NCBI GenBank assembly: GCA_020161245.1
Contig: JAIUOK010000008.1
Coordinates: 1-64,000 of the forward strand
Reading direction: 5' to 3'
Length of the DNA stretch: 64,000 nt
DNA from: Actinomycetota bacterium
GTDB taxonomy: Bacteria; Actinomycetota; Actinomycetes; S36-B12; CAIYMF01
The notes under the pieces were generated by a model. That model was not told the origin of the DNA and did not search any database. It was given only the letters and a program-made list of their open reading frames with translations. Positions 8,945 through 19,082 of this stretch are shown here, in pieces (position 1 is the stretch's first letter; each line of letters begins with the position of its first letter). The position numbers and the translations under genes were made by a program.

Positions 8945-10035
8945 GCCAGACACCGGTCCCGGCCGACCTCATGCGCGGCGGCACGTCGAAGGGTCTCGTG
9001 CTGCTGCGCGAGTCGCTCCCGGCCGAGCGCACGGCGCGCGACGCCGTGCTGCTGGCCGCCATGGGCTCGCCCGACACCCGCGAGATCGACGGCGTCGGCG
9101 GCGCCCACCCGCTCACCTCGAAGGTGGCCGTGGTGTCCGCGTCCGCTCGCGACGACGCCGACGTCGACTACCTGTTCCTCCAGGTCTGGCCCGACCGGCC
9201 CGAGGTCTCCGACTCGCAGAACTGCGGCAACATGCTCGCCGCCGTCGGGCCGTTCGCCATCGAGCACGGACTGGTCGAGGCGCTCGACGGCGTCACCCCC
9301 GTGCGCATCTGGATGGAGAACACGGACACCCTGGCGACGGCGTACGTCCAGACGCCGGGCCGGACCGTGCGCTACGACGGCGATGCGCGCATCGACGGCG
9401 TCCCCGGCTCGCACGCCCCGATCCCGCTCGAGTTCGCCGACACCGCGGGATCGTCCTGCGGTGCGCTGCTGCCCACCGGCAACGTCGTCGACGTGATCGC
9501 AGGGCTGCGTGCCACCTGCATCGACAACGGGATGCCCGTGGTGTGCCTGGCGGCCGCCGACCTCGGGCTCACGGGATCCGAGACGCCGGCAGAGATCGAG
9601 GCGATGCCCGAGGTCAAGGCGCGCATCGAGGCCGTGCGTCTGGCCGCGGGGCCGCTCATGAACCTCGGCGACGTCGAGAGCCAGACCGTGCCGAAGATGT
9701 CGCTGCTGTCGGCGCCCGCCGACGGCGGCCACGTCTCCACCCGGACGCTCATCCCGCATCGCGTGCACGAGGCGATCGGGGTCCTGGGGGCGGTGTCGGT
9801 GGCCACCGCGTGCCTGCTCCCCGGCTCGGTCGCGGCCGAGGTCGCCGAGGTGCCCGAGGCCGACGGGCCGCTCGACGTCGTCGTCGAGCACCCCACCGGC
9901 TTCTTCACAGTCACCCTCGACGTCGACACCTCCGGGCCGCTGCCCGACGTCCGGCGCGCGGCCCTGCTGAGGACCGCGAGGCTGCTCATGCGCGGCGAGG
10001 TCCTCGTGCCGGCGTCGGTCTGGAGCGGCTCATGA
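8941..10035 (+). CDS. galD: 4-oxalomesaconate tautomerase (PrpF family)
   Basis: A 364-residue PrpF/GalD-type isomerase. The N-terminus has [11 protein letters not shown], the catalytic-cysteine region is [10 protein letters not shown], and the second half carries [12 protein letters not shown]. Family reaction: interconversion of 4-oxalomesaconate tautomers (GalD/LigU), linking LigI product to LigJ. It starts with GTG overlapping the aldolase stop (GTGA) and ends with ATGA into the dehydrogenase gene, so translation is tightly coupled. Confidence 0.88.
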   Translation: MSQTPVPADLMRGGTSKGLVLLRESLPAERTARDAVLLAAMGSPDTREIDGVGGAHPLTSKVAVVSASARDDADVDYLFLQVWPDRPEVSDSQNCGNMLAAVGPFAIEHGLVEALDGVTPVRIWMENTDTLATAYVQTPGRTVRYDGDARIDGVPGSHAPIPLEFADTAGSSCGALLPTGNVVDVIAGLRATCIDNGMPVVCLAAADLGLTGSETPAEIEAMPEVKARIEAVRLAAGPLMNLGDVESQTVPKMSLLSAPADGGHVSTRTLIPHRVHEAIGVLGAVSVATACLLPGSVAAEVAEVPEADGPLDVVVEHPTGFFTVTLDVDTSGPLPDVRRAALLRTARLLMRGEVLVPASVWSGS

Positions 10036-10943
10036 CGCGCGTCGCGCTGATCGGCCTCGGCGAGGTCGGCCGCACCTTCGTCGAGGAGCTCCGCGCCGCC
10101 GGCATCCGCGATCTGTCCGCGTGGGACACCGCGTTCGCCGACCCGTCGAGCCGTGCGTCGCGCAACGCCGCCGAGCTCGGCATCGCCGCCGCAGGATCAG
10201 CCCCGGCCGCGGTGCGCGGGGCCGACCTCGTCGTGAGCGCGGTCACCGCAGCCCAGTGCGTGGCCGCGGCGGAGTCGGTCACCGCGGGCATCTCCTCGGG
10301 CGCCTGGTACTTCGACCTCAACTCCTCCTCCCCCGGCCACAAGCAGGCCGCAGCCGCCGCGGTCGACGGTGCGGGCGGGCGCTACGTCGAGGCTGCGCTG
10401 ATGTCGCCGATCGGTCCGAAGCGCCTCGCGTCGCCCTTCCTGCTCGGCGGCGCGCACGCAGCCGCGTTCGCGGATACCGCTGCGGCCTACGGGATCTCGA
10501 GCGTCGAGGTCGTGTCGGACGAGGTCGGCCGCGCCGCCGCCACGAAGCTGTGCCGCTCCGTCATCGTCAAGGGCCTCGAGTCGCTGCTCACGGAGTCGCT
10601 GCTCGCGGCGCGCACGTTCGGCGTCGAGCGCGACGTGCTCGACTCGCTCCCCAACATCCTGCCGCCCGCCGACTGGGAGGCCGTGGCGGGCTACTTCGTC
10701 TCGCGATCGCTGCAGCACGGCAAGCGGCGCTCGGAGGAGATGGAGGAGGCGGCCGCGACCGTCGCCGAGGCCGGCGTCGAGCCCTACATGGCGCTCGCCG
10801 CGGTGCAGCGCCAGCGCTGGGCCGCGCAGTTCCCCGAGGCCATCGACGCTGGCTCGACCATCGGCATGGTCGACGCCGTGATCGCGGCGATGCGCCAGGA
10901 CGACCGCCGCGACGACGAGCCCGACCAGGAGACCAGCGCGTGA
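10032..10943 (+). CDS. NAD(P)-dependent dehydrogenase, 6PGDH-like with DUF1932
   Basis: A 303-residue protein with an N-terminal Rossmann fold (VALIGLGEVGRTF) and a C-terminal all-alpha DUF1932 region containing ATKLCRSVIVKGLESLL, typical of 6-phosphogluconate/3-hydroxyisobutyrate-dehydrogenase relatives. It overlaps both neighbours (ATGA and GTGA) inside the lig operon. The known 4,5-cleavage pathway has no step for it, since the semialdehyde dehydrogenase LigC is encoded separately at the operon end. It may act on a pathway side product or another phenolic intermediate. Substrate unknown. Confidence 0.85.
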   Translation: MTRVALIGLGEVGRTFVEELRAAGIRDLSAWDTAFADPSSRASRNAAELGIAAAGSAPAAVRGADLVVSAVTAAQCVAAAESVTAGISSGAWYFDLNSSSPGHKQAAAAAVDGAGGRYVEAALMSPIGPKRLASPFLLGGAHAAAFADTAAAYGISSVEVVSDEVGRAAATKLCRSVIVKGLESLLTESLLAARTFGVERDVLDSLPNILPPADWEAVAGYFVSRSLQHGKRRSEEMEEAAATVAEAGVEPYMALAAVQRQRWAAQFPEAIDAGSTIGMVDAVIAAMRQDDRRDDEPDQETSA

Positions 10944-11956
10944 TCATCGACTGCCACGGCCACTACACGACCGCTCCGGCGCCGCACAACGAGTGGCGCG
11001 AGAGCCAGCTGCAGGCGTTCCTCGACGGAGCTGCGGCCCCGGCGTACCCCTCGATCTCCGACGACGAGATCGTCGAGACCATCGAGCTCAACCAGCTGCG
11101 CCTGCTGCGCGAGCGCGGCGCGGACATGACGATCTTCTCCCCGCGGGCGTCCGCGATGGCCCACCACGAGGGCGATCTCGCGGTCGGCGTCGCGTGGGCG
11201 CAGGCGTGCAACGACCTCATCGCCCGGGTCGTCGGCCTGTTCCCCGACACCTTCATCGGGGTCGCCCAGCTCCCGCAGACCGCGGGCGAGCCGCTCGACG
11301 CCGCTCTCGCCGAGATGCGTCGATGCGTCGACCTGGGCTTCGTCGGCATCAACCTCAACCCCGACCCGAGCGGCGGCCGCTGGTCGTCGCCGCCGCTGAC
11401 CGACCGCTACTGGTACCCGGTCTACGAGGCGATGGCCGAGCTCGACCTCCCCGCCATGATCCACGTGTCCGCGTCGTGCACCCCGGTGTTCCACGCGACC
11501 GGCGCCCACTACATCAACGCCGACACCACGGCCTTCATGCAGCTCATCCAGGGCGACCTGTTCGCCGACTTCCCGGAACTGCGGCTGGTGATCCCCCACG
11601 GCGGCGGCGCGGTGCCCTACCACTGGGGCCGCTACCGCGGGCTGGCGGACATGCTGAAGAAGCCGTCGCTCGACACGCACGTGATGAAGAACGTCTTCTT
11701 CGACACCTGCGTCTACCACCAGCCCGGCATCGACCTGCTGTTCGAGGTGATCGACGTCGACAACATCCTCTTCGGGTCCGAGATGGTCGGCGCCGTCCGG
11801 GGCATCGACCCCACTACCGGCCACTACTTCGACGACACCAAGCGCTACGTCGACGCGCTCGACCTCACCGACGCGCAGCGCGAGCAGGTCTACTCGGGCA
11901 ACGCCCGCCGGGTCTACCCGCGCCTCGACGCCTCGCTCAAGGCCAAGGGGCTGTAG
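10940..11956 (+). CDS. ligJ: 4-oxalomesaconate hydratase (amidohydrolase family)
   Basis: A 338-residue amidohydrolase-superfamily protein. It starts IIDCHGHYTTAP with the metal-binding HxH. Other conserved parts are GVAQLPQ, GFVGINLNPDPSGG, HVSASCTPVFHATGAHYINADT and LVIPHGGGAVPYHWGRY. This pattern is typical of LigJ, the Zn hydratase making 4-carboxy-4-hydroxy-2-oxoadipate from 4-oxalomesaconate. GTG start overlaps the previous TGA. Two bases separate it from ligI. Confidence 0.93.
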   Translation: MIIDCHGHYTTAPAPHNEWRESQLQAFLDGAAAPAYPSISDDEIVETIELNQLRLLRERGADMTIFSPRASAMAHHEGDLAVGVAWAQACNDLIARVVGLFPDTFIGVAQLPQTAGEPLDAALAEMRRCVDLGFVGINLNPDPSGGRWSSPPLTDRYWYPVYEAMAELDLPAMIHVSASCTPVFHATGAHYINADTTAFMQLIQGDLFADFPELRLVIPHGGGAVPYHWGRYRGLADMLKKPSLDTHVMKNVFFDTCVYHQPGIDLLFEVIDVDNILFGSEMVGAVRGIDPTTGHYFDDTKRYVDALDLTDAQREQVYSGNARRVYPRLDASLKAKGL

Positions 11957-11958
11957 GC

Positions 11959-12848
11959 ATGCCGACGTTCGCACCCGATGCCGACTGGCTCGTCTTCCAT
12001 CCATCGCCCACGAAGCCCTCGTTCGTCCCGCCGCCCGGCGCGGTCGACGCCCACTGCCATGTCTTCGGGCCCGGCGACGAGTTCCCCTACGCGCCCGAGC
12101 GCAAGTACACGCCCGTGGACGCCGGCAAGGACAAGCTCTTCGCACTGCGCGACTTCCTCGGGTTCGACCGGCAGGTCGTCGTCCAGGCCACCTGCCACGG
12201 CGCCGACAACTCGGCGATGGTCGACGCCCTGCGCAGCTCGGAGGGGCGCGCCCGCGGCGTCGCCACCATCCGCCCCAGCGTCACCGACGACGAGCTGCGC
12301 GACATGCACGAGGCCGGCGTGCGCGGGGTGCGGTTCAACTTCGTGAAGCGGCTCGTCGACCCCAAGCCCGATGCCTACTACCGCGCCCTGGTCGAGCGGA
12401 TCGCCCCGCTCGGCTGGCACGTCGTCATCTACTTCGAGGCCGCCGACCTCGCCGAGCGCTGGAATCTGTTCACCTCGCTCGGCGTACCCGTCGTGGTGGA
12501 CCACATGGGCCGCCCGGACGTGTCCAAGTCGGTCGACGGCGAGGAGTTCGGCCAGTTCCTGCGCTTCATGGAGTCCGGCCCGGACGTGTGGAGCAAGGTC
12601 AGCTGCCCCGAGCGCCTCTCGCTCGAGGGCCCGCCGCTCTACTCCGACGTCCGGCCGTTCGCCGCCGCCGTGGTCGAACGATTCCCCGACCGCGTGCTGT
12701 GGGGCACCGACTGGCCGCACCCCAACATGAAGAGCCACATGCCCGACGACGGCCTGCTGGTCGACGTCATCCCGCGCATCGCCCCCACCGAGGACCTGCA
12801 GCGGCGCCTGCTCGTGGACAACCCCACCCGGCTGTACTGGGAGGACTG

Positions 12849-12849
<1 letters not shown>
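11959..12849 (+). CDS. ligI: 2-pyrone-4,6-dicarboxylate hydrolase
   Basis: A 296-residue amidohydrolase (LigI usually ~293). Signatures include DAHCHVFGPGDEFPYAPERKY, VVVQATCHGADN, GVRGVRFNFVKRL, VVDHMGRPDV and GTDWPHPNMK. Family knowledge: it hydrolyses the pyrone lactone formed by LigC to 4-oxalomesaconate, and LigI works without a bound metal. Its last base is shared with the ligA start codon (TGATG). Confidence 0.94.
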
Positions 12850-14085
<1,236 letters not shown>

Positions 14086-14113
14086 CCCCTCCGCCCCTAC
14101 TGGAAGCAGGACC

Positions 14114-15064
14114 ATGCGCATCGCACTCGCCGGAGCCGGCGCCTTCGGCATCAAGCACCTCGACGGCCTCAGGAACATCGACGGCGTCAGCATCACGTCC
14201 ATCGTGAGCCGCCGCCTTGAGCAGGCCCAGGAGGTGGCGGAGAAGTACGGCGCCCCGCACGCGACGACCGAGCTCGACGAGGCGCTCGCCCGCGACGACG
14301 TCGACGCGGTGATCCTCTGCACCCCCACGCAGCTGCACGCCTCGCAGTCCATCGCGGCCATGCGGGCGGGCAAGCATGTGCAGGTGGAGATCCCGCTGGC
14401 CGACTCCTGGTCCGACGCCCTCGCGGTGCAGCGGGTGCAGCAGGAGACCGGTCTGGTGGCGATGGTGGGCCACACGCGGCGGTTCAACCCGTCGCACCAG
14501 TGGATCCACCGGCGGATCGTCGACGGCGAGCTCGCCATCCAGCAGATGGACGTGCAGACCTACTTCTTCCGACGCACGAACATGAACGCCCTGGGGCAGC
14601 CGCGCTCGTGGACCGACCACCTGCTCTGGCACCACGCGGCCCACACGGTCGACCTGTTCCAGTACCAGACGGGCGAGCGCGTGACGATCGCCAACGCCGT
14701 CCAGGGACCGATCCACCCCGACCTGGGGATCGCGATGGACATGTCGATCCAGCTGCGGACCGAGACCGGGCGCATCTGCACGCTGTCGCTGTCGTTCAAC
14801 AACGACGGGCCGCTCGGCACGTTCTTCCGCTACATCTGCGACAACGGCACCTACATCGCCCGCTACGACGACCTCGTCGACGGCAAGGAGGTGCCGATCG
14901 ACGTCAGCGACGTCGATGTCTCCACCAACGGCATCGAGCTGCAGGACCGCGAGTTCGTCGCCGCGATCCGCGAGGGCCGCGAGCCCAACTCCTCGGTGGC
15001 CCAGGTCCTCGACTGCTACCGCGTCCTCGGCGAGCTCGAGCAGCAGCTCGCCGCCCAGACCTGA
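14114..15064 (+). CDS. ligC: 4-carboxy-2-hydroxymuconate-6-semialdehyde dehydrogenase
   Basis: A 316-residue Gfo/Idh/MocA-family dehydrogenase. Nucleotide motif GAGAFGIKHLDG, conserved VEIPLADSW and VGHTRRFNPSHQW are typical of LigC. It oxidises the (hemiacetal) LigAB product to 2-pyrone-4,6-dicarboxylate with NAD(P)+. The ATG at 14114 is preceded by GGAAGCAGGACC. It is the last gene of the lig operon, followed within seven bases by a hairpin repeat. Confidence 0.92.
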   Translation: MRIALAGAGAFGIKHLDGLRNIDGVSITSIVSRRLEQAQEVAEKYGAPHATTELDEALARDDVDAVILCTPTQLHASQSIAAMRAGKHVQVEIPLADSWSDALAVQRVQQETGLVAMVGHTRRFNPSHQWIHRRIVDGELAIQQMDVQTYFFRRTNMNALGQPRSWTDHLLWHHAAHTVDLFQYQTGERVTIANAVQGPIHPDLGIAMDMSIQLRTETGRICTLSLSFNNDGPLGTFFRYICDNGTYIARYDDLVDGKEVPIDVSDVDVSTNGIELQDREFVAAIREGREPNSSVAQVLDCYRVLGELEQQLAAQT

Positions 15065-15070
15065 CAGACG

Positions 15071-15126
15071 TACCCGCTTTGGATGGGTGAGCCGTCGCTC
15101 TACCGACGCGTCATCCATCCAGAGCG
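15071..15126. repeat. dispersed hairpin repeat, copy 3
   Basis: TACCCGCTTTGGATGGGTGAG is followed by a central CGTCGCTC..CGACGCG and CATCCATCCAGAGCG. The right outer end is degenerate (GAGCGACGA instead of GAGCGGGTA). It lies seven bases after the ligC stop codon and just before the esterase gene, whose ribosome site (GAGGAG) is immediately outside the repeat. Confidence 0.75.
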
Positions 15127-15144
15127 ACGACCTCGAGGAGCGAG

Positions 15145-16083
15145 ATGGCTCTGCCCGATCTCGTACCGCTGCTGCAGGAGCGGCTGCCGCTGCTCGACGG
15201 CGTCCCCGCCCACGACGACGCACCGCCGGACCCTGCCGACATGGCCAAGCGCGACGCGTTCTCGGCTGCCGTGCCCGGGTACTCCCCGCCCGCGGTCGAC
15301 ATCGAGGAGCGCCAGCTCGACGGTCCGCACGGCCCCGTCCCGGTCCGCATCTACCGGCGCGACGCCGGCCCTGCGCCGGCGGGGCTGGTCTGGTGCCACG
15401 GCGGCGCGTTCCTCGGCGGCGACCTCGACATGCCCGAGGCCGACGCGGTGGCCCGTGAGATCGCGGCACGCACCGGCGCGGTCATCGTGTCGGTCGACTA
15501 CCGGCTCTGCTACGGCGGAGTCCACTTCCCGGTGCCGCACGACGACGTCCACGCGGTAACCGTGTGGGCGGCGTCGCTGCCCGAGGTACCGACCGGCCGG
15601 TGGTCGGTCGGCGGGGGCAGCGCCGGCGCCAACCTTGCTGGCGGCGTCGCTCAGCGTCTGCGCGACGAGGGCCGCCCGCCGCGCAGCGCCGCGCTGATCT
15701 ACCCCGTCCTGCACGCCCCGCTGCCGGCGAGCGGCGATGAGGAGCACGACGCACGGATGGCGTCGCTGCCGCCGGCGCTGCGCTTCACGCCGGAGTCGAC
15801 GGCCTTCCTCAACGCCAACTACCTCGGGCCCAACCCTGTCGACGTCCCCTACGCGTTCCCGGGACTGGGCGACGTCGCCGGTCTGCCGCCGCACCTCATC
15901 AGTCTGTGCGAGTACGACGACCTGCTGCCATCGGGGCGCCGCTACGCCGAGCAGCTGGCCGACGCCGACGTCGACGTCGAGGTGGAGCTCGTGACCGGCG
16001 TCCCCCACGGCCACCTCAACGTCGCGGGCCTGCCCGAGGCCCTCACCACGATCGACCGCATCGGCGCCCTCATCACCCGCTGA
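15145..16083 (+). CDS. alpha/beta-hydrolase fold-3 esterase (HSL family)
   Basis: A 312-residue hormone-sensitive-lipase-type hydrolase. The oxyanion motif is WCHGGAFLGGD, where HGGA replaces the usual HGGG. The nucleophile elbow is GGGSAGANL, the acid lies in SLCEYDDLLPSG and the His in GVPHGHLN. Such enzymes cleave short-chain acyl or aryl esters. Position after the lig operon suggests release of phenolic acids from esters, which is inference. The gene is bracketed by two copies of the hairpin repeat. Confidence 0.88.
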   Translation: MALPDLVPLLQERLPLLDGVPAHDDAPPDPADMAKRDAFSAAVPGYSPPAVDIEERQLDGPHGPVPVRIYRRDAGPAPAGLVWCHGGAFLGGDLDMPEADAVAREIAARTGAVIVSVDYRLCYGGVHFPVPHDDVHAVTVWAASLPEVPTGRWSVGGGSAGANLAGGVAQRLRDEGRPPRSAALIYPVLHAPLPASGDEEHDARMASLPPALRFTPESTAFLNANYLGPNPVDVPYAFPGLGDVAGLPPHLISLCEYDDLLPSGRRYAEQLADADVDVEVELVTGVPHGHLNVAGLPEALTTIDRIGALITR

Positions 16084-16086
16084 GGG

Positions 16087-16143
16087 CCGCTCCGGATGGG
16101 TGAGCGACGGCCATCGACGTCGCTCACCCATCCAGAGCGGGTA
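16087..16143. repeat. dispersed hairpin repeat, copy 4
   Basis: CCGCTCCGGATGGGTGAGCGACG, loop, CGTCGCTCACCCATCCAGAGCGGGTA; the best-conserved copy with a nearly perfect stem. It fills the gap between two convergent genes and ends three bases before the cyclase stop codon, as expected for a bidirectional terminator. Confidence 0.85.
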
Positions 16144-16145
16144 GG

Positions 16146-17120
16146 TCAGCGGACGGCGACCGGGTTGACGGGCGAGCCGACCGCTCCGGTCACCGGCAGC
16201 GGCGCTGCGGTGAGGAAGAAGTCGTAGACGCCGTCGGAGGCGCACGCTGCCGCGAGCTCGTCGGGCGCCCACATCTCGCCGATGAACAGGCCGATGTGCG
16301 GGATGACGACCTGGTGGAGCGGCTGGAAGGCGACGTCGAACTCGTTGGGGCGCACCTCGAAGCCCCAGGTGTCCGTGGCGATTGCGGCGATCTCGGTCGC
16401 GTGCAGCCAGTCCGCCGTGGTGAACGACAGCCCGGGCGCAGGTCCTCCGGCGTAGTCGCCCCAGCCCTCGCGACGCGTGCGCGCGTACTGGCCCGTGCGG
16501 ACGACGACGATGTCGCCGCGCCCCACTGCGGACGACGGGCCCTGCCGCGCGATCGTTCCCTCGAGGTGCTCGACGGTGATGGCGAAGCCGTCGGGCAGCT
16601 CGCCGTGCTCGTCGCCGTAGGCGCGGCCGACGTCGAGCAGCACGCCGCGGCCGGCGATCACATCCGCGACGGTCTCGATACCGGTGACGCCGTCGCCCAG
16701 GCCGGTGACCACCTCGCCCGCCCGGCGCCCGTTCCAGGCCCGGCCGTGGTCGAAGATGTGGCCGAGCCCGTCCCACTGCGTCGAGCACTGCAGCGGCATC
16801 GCGATGACGTCGTCGGCCCCTCCGATCCCGTGCGGGAAGCCCTGGACCCCGGCCTCGGCGTCGGTGCCGGTGTCGAGCATCGTGTGCACGGGGTTGGTAC
16901 GGCGCCGCCAGCCCTTCTGCGGCCCGTCCATGTCGAAGCGCTGCGAGAGCGAGTACGACTCCCCTGTGCGGATCAGCTCGGCTGCCTCGCGGCGCTTGGC
17001 GGAGTCGAGGAAGTTCATGGTGCCGCGAACGTCGTCCTCGCCCCATCGGCCCCAGTTGGAGACGCGCGCAGCTGCGGCCGCGATCGCGCCCTCGGGGTCG
17101 CTGCGGTCGAGCGAGGTCAT
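16146..17120 (-). CDS. cyclase-family metal-dependent hydrolase (kynurenine formamidase-like)
   Basis: A 324-residue member of the 'cyclase family' (Cyclase/KynB fold). The metal-site motif appears as STQWDGLGH, and FFLTAAPLPVTGAVGSPVNP is the usual C-terminal signature. Family members hydrolyse amides, lactones or cyclic intermediates; the substrate here is unknown. It is the last gene of a six-gene operon with an extradiol dioxygenase, so a lactone or ring-fission product is plausible. ATG overlaps the stop of the upstream hydrolase gene. Confidence 0.85.
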   Translation of the reverse strand: MTSLDRSDPEGAIAAAAARVSNWGRWGEDDVRGTMNFLDSAKRREAAELIRTGESYSLSQRFDMDGPQKGWRRRTNPVHTMLDTGTDAEAGVQGFPHGIGGADDVIAMPLQCSTQWDGLGHIFDHGRAWNGRRAGEVVTGLGDGVTGIETVADVIAGRGVLLDVGRAYGDEHGELPDGFAITVEHLEGTIARQGPSSAVGRGDIVVVRTGQYARTRREGWGDYAGGPAPGLSFTTADWLHATEIAAIATDTWGFEVRPNEFDVAFQPLHQVVIPHIGLFIGEMWAPDELAAACASDGVYDFFLTAAPLPVTGAVGSPVNPVAVR

Positions 17121-18277
17121 CGCGCAGCCCGGATCTCGGCGAAGGTGTCGGCGACCCAGTCGCAGATGAAGTCGCGGCACCACGGCAGGTGGTCGAGGCC
17201 GATGTGCTCGGTGCCGCCCTCGTCCGGGGAGAAGATCCGCAGCTCCCGCTTGGGGCTGTTGACCGCCTGCTCGTAGGAGCGGTGGGCCATCGCGAGCGGG
17301 ATCTGCCGGTCGTTCTCGCCGTGGGCGATGAGGAACGGCACGGTGATCTGCTCGACCACGCCCTCGAGGTTGACACCGTCGGCCATGTCGAGGAAGGCGT
17401 CCATGTCGTCGTAGCCCCACACCCACAGCACGTGGTCCCAGTAGTGCGGCACGGGCCGCTCGCCCTCGCGCTTCACCCGGGCGCGCTGGACGGCGCCCCA
17501 GTCGTGGTTGGCGCCCCAGGCCACGACGAGGGCGAGGCGCTTCTCGAAGGCCGCGGCGCGCGGCGCGTAGTAGCCGCCGAGCGACCAGCCGACCAGGCCG
17601 ATCAGCCCGGTGTCGACGTCGTCGCGCACCTCCAGCCAGTCGACGCAGGCGGCCGCCCACTCCTCGGTGTCGATCTGCGAGTGGAGGTCGCGCAGCCGCA
17701 GCGCTTCGCCGGACCCGGGGCAGTCGACCATGAGCGTGGAGATCCCGCGGGCGGCCAGCTCGTGATGCGTGCCCGACGAGACCATGTGCTCCTTGGTCGA
17801 GTCGAGCCCGTTGAACATGATGAGGACCGGCTTGGGCCCGTCGCCCGGGGCCTGCGAGAAGTACGCCGGCAGCGACACGTCGCGGAAGGGGATCTCCACA
17901 CGCTTGGTCGCGGGATCGATCAGCTCGAAGGACTCGACCTGGATGTCGAGCAGGTGCCGGTAGGTGGCGATGCGCTCAGCGCTCCCGTGCGCCTGCATCC
18001 GCTCGGCCTGGGCCAGGTAGTTCGCCGCGCGCTGCAGCTTCTGCCCTGCGGTCCGGCGATGCCCCCGCGCGATGTCCTCGCGCGCGGAGTCCTCCAGCTG
18101 CTGGGCCACGGCCTTCCACGCAGCCAGGAACTCGGCCGTTCCGGCGTCCTCGCCGCGCTGCGCGGCGTCGCGGATCGGCCGGCAGGCGCGGTCGACCTCG
18201 TCGATGAGACCGCCGCTGTTGAGCGTGGCGACGACGCTGAGGTTCCAGACGTAGTTGCCCGGGAAGTACTCGAACAC
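17117..18277 (-). CDS. alpha/beta-hydrolase, 2,6-dihydroxypseudooxynicotine hydrolase/FrsA-like
   Basis: A 386-residue protein with a helical N-terminal domain (~1-140) and a hydrolase core: oxyanion region MFNGLDSTKEH, nucleophile GWSLGGYY, acid in AHGENDRQIP, His in TEHIGLDH. This architecture resembles the C-C bond hydrolase of nicotine degradation, which cleaves an acyl side chain from a hydroxylated ring. I chose GTG at 18277, preceded by AGGAGTG; the ATG further upstream adds non-homologous residues. In this operon it may cleave an acyl-phenol or ring-fission product (inference). Confidence 0.82.
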   Translation of the reverse strand: MFEYFPGNYVWNLSVVATLNSGGLIDEVDRACRPIRDAAQRGEDAGTAEFLAAWKAVAQQLEDSAREDIARGHRRTAGQKLQRAANYLAQAERMQAHGSAERIATYRHLLDIQVESFELIDPATKRVEIPFRDVSLPAYFSQAPGDGPKPVLIMFNGLDSTKEHMVSSGTHHELAARGISTLMVDCPGSGEALRLRDLHSQIDTEEWAAACVDWLEVRDDVDTGLIGLVGWSLGGYYAPRAAAFEKRLALVVAWGANHDWGAVQRARVKREGERPVPHYWDHVLWVWGYDDMDAFLDMADGVNLEGVVEQITVPFLIAHGENDRQIPLAMAHRSYEQAVNSPKRELRIFSPDEGGTEHIGLDHLPWCRDFICDWVADTFAEIRAAR

Positions 18278-18281
18278 TGCT

Positions 18282-19082
18282 TCACTCCTGGCCGACGGGG
18301 TCGTGCTGGGGCAGGGACGGGTTGCGGTAGGTCGGGCGCAGCGCGTCCGACACTGTCTTGGCGCCGGCATGGCCGGAGGATCCGCCGTCGACGGCGATCT
18401 CCGCGCCGGTGACGTACGACGCGTCGTCGCCGAGGAGGAACGCGACGACCGTCGCCACCTCGCGGGGCCGGCCCGCGCGTCCGAGCGCGGTGTCGCCGAC
18501 AGAGGCCTCGCGGAACGCCTCCGGCGCGCTGCGGGTCATGTCGGTGTCGATGAAGCCCGGGTCGACGACGTTGACCCGGATGCCGCGCGGGCCGAGCTCG
18601 AGGCTGGCCGACCTCGCCAGCCCGCGCACCGCCCACTTCGAGGTCGTGTAGGCGACCGGGTAGTGGCCGTTCACCCCGGCGAGCGATCCGATGACCACGA
18701 CGGAGGCTCCCGGCGGCATCAGCGGCGCCAGCGCCTGGATGCCGAGCAGCGGCCCGCCGACGTTGACGGCGTGAACGCGCGCGAGGTCCGTGGCCCGGAC
18801 GTCGCCTACCCGTGCGCGCCAGGTGATCCCGGCGCACGCCACCAGCCCGTGGACCGGAGCGCCCTCGAGCCGGTGCGCTAGGGACGCCCACGCCTCCTCA
18901 TCGGCGACGTCGACGTCGTACGGCTCCGCGCCGGCGGACGGCGGGCCTGCGTCCCACGAGAGGTCGGCGGCGATCACCGATGCCCCGCGCTCGAGCAGCA
19001 CGTCGACGACGGCGGCACCGATGCCCCCGGCCGCGCCGGTGACGACGACGGTCCTGCCGTCGAGCGGCGCGGCGCCGGTCAT
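18282..19082 (-). CDS. short-chain dehydrogenase/reductase
   Basis: A 266-residue classical SDR. NAD(P) motif TGAAGGIG at ~16-23, NAG-like ACAG near 87, catalytic Ser in IGSLAG, YxxxK as YTTSK, and C-terminal YVTGAEIAVDGGSSG. Substrate unknown. It is the fourth gene of the aromatic operon; its ATG overlaps the stop of the FAH gene by four bases. Confidence 0.9.
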   Translation of the reverse strand: MTGAAPLDGRTVVVTGAAGGIGAAVVDVLLERGASVIAADLSWDAGPPSAGAEPYDVDVADEEAWASLAHRLEGAPVHGLVACAGITWRARVGDVRATDLARVHAVNVGGPLLGIQALAPLMPPGASVVVIGSLAGVNGHYPVAYTTSKWAVRGLARSASLELGPRGIRVNVVDPGFIDTDMTRSAPEAFREASVGDTALGRAGRPREVATVVAFLLGDDASYVTGAEIAVDGGSSGHAGAKTVSDALRPTYRNPSLPQHDPVGQE

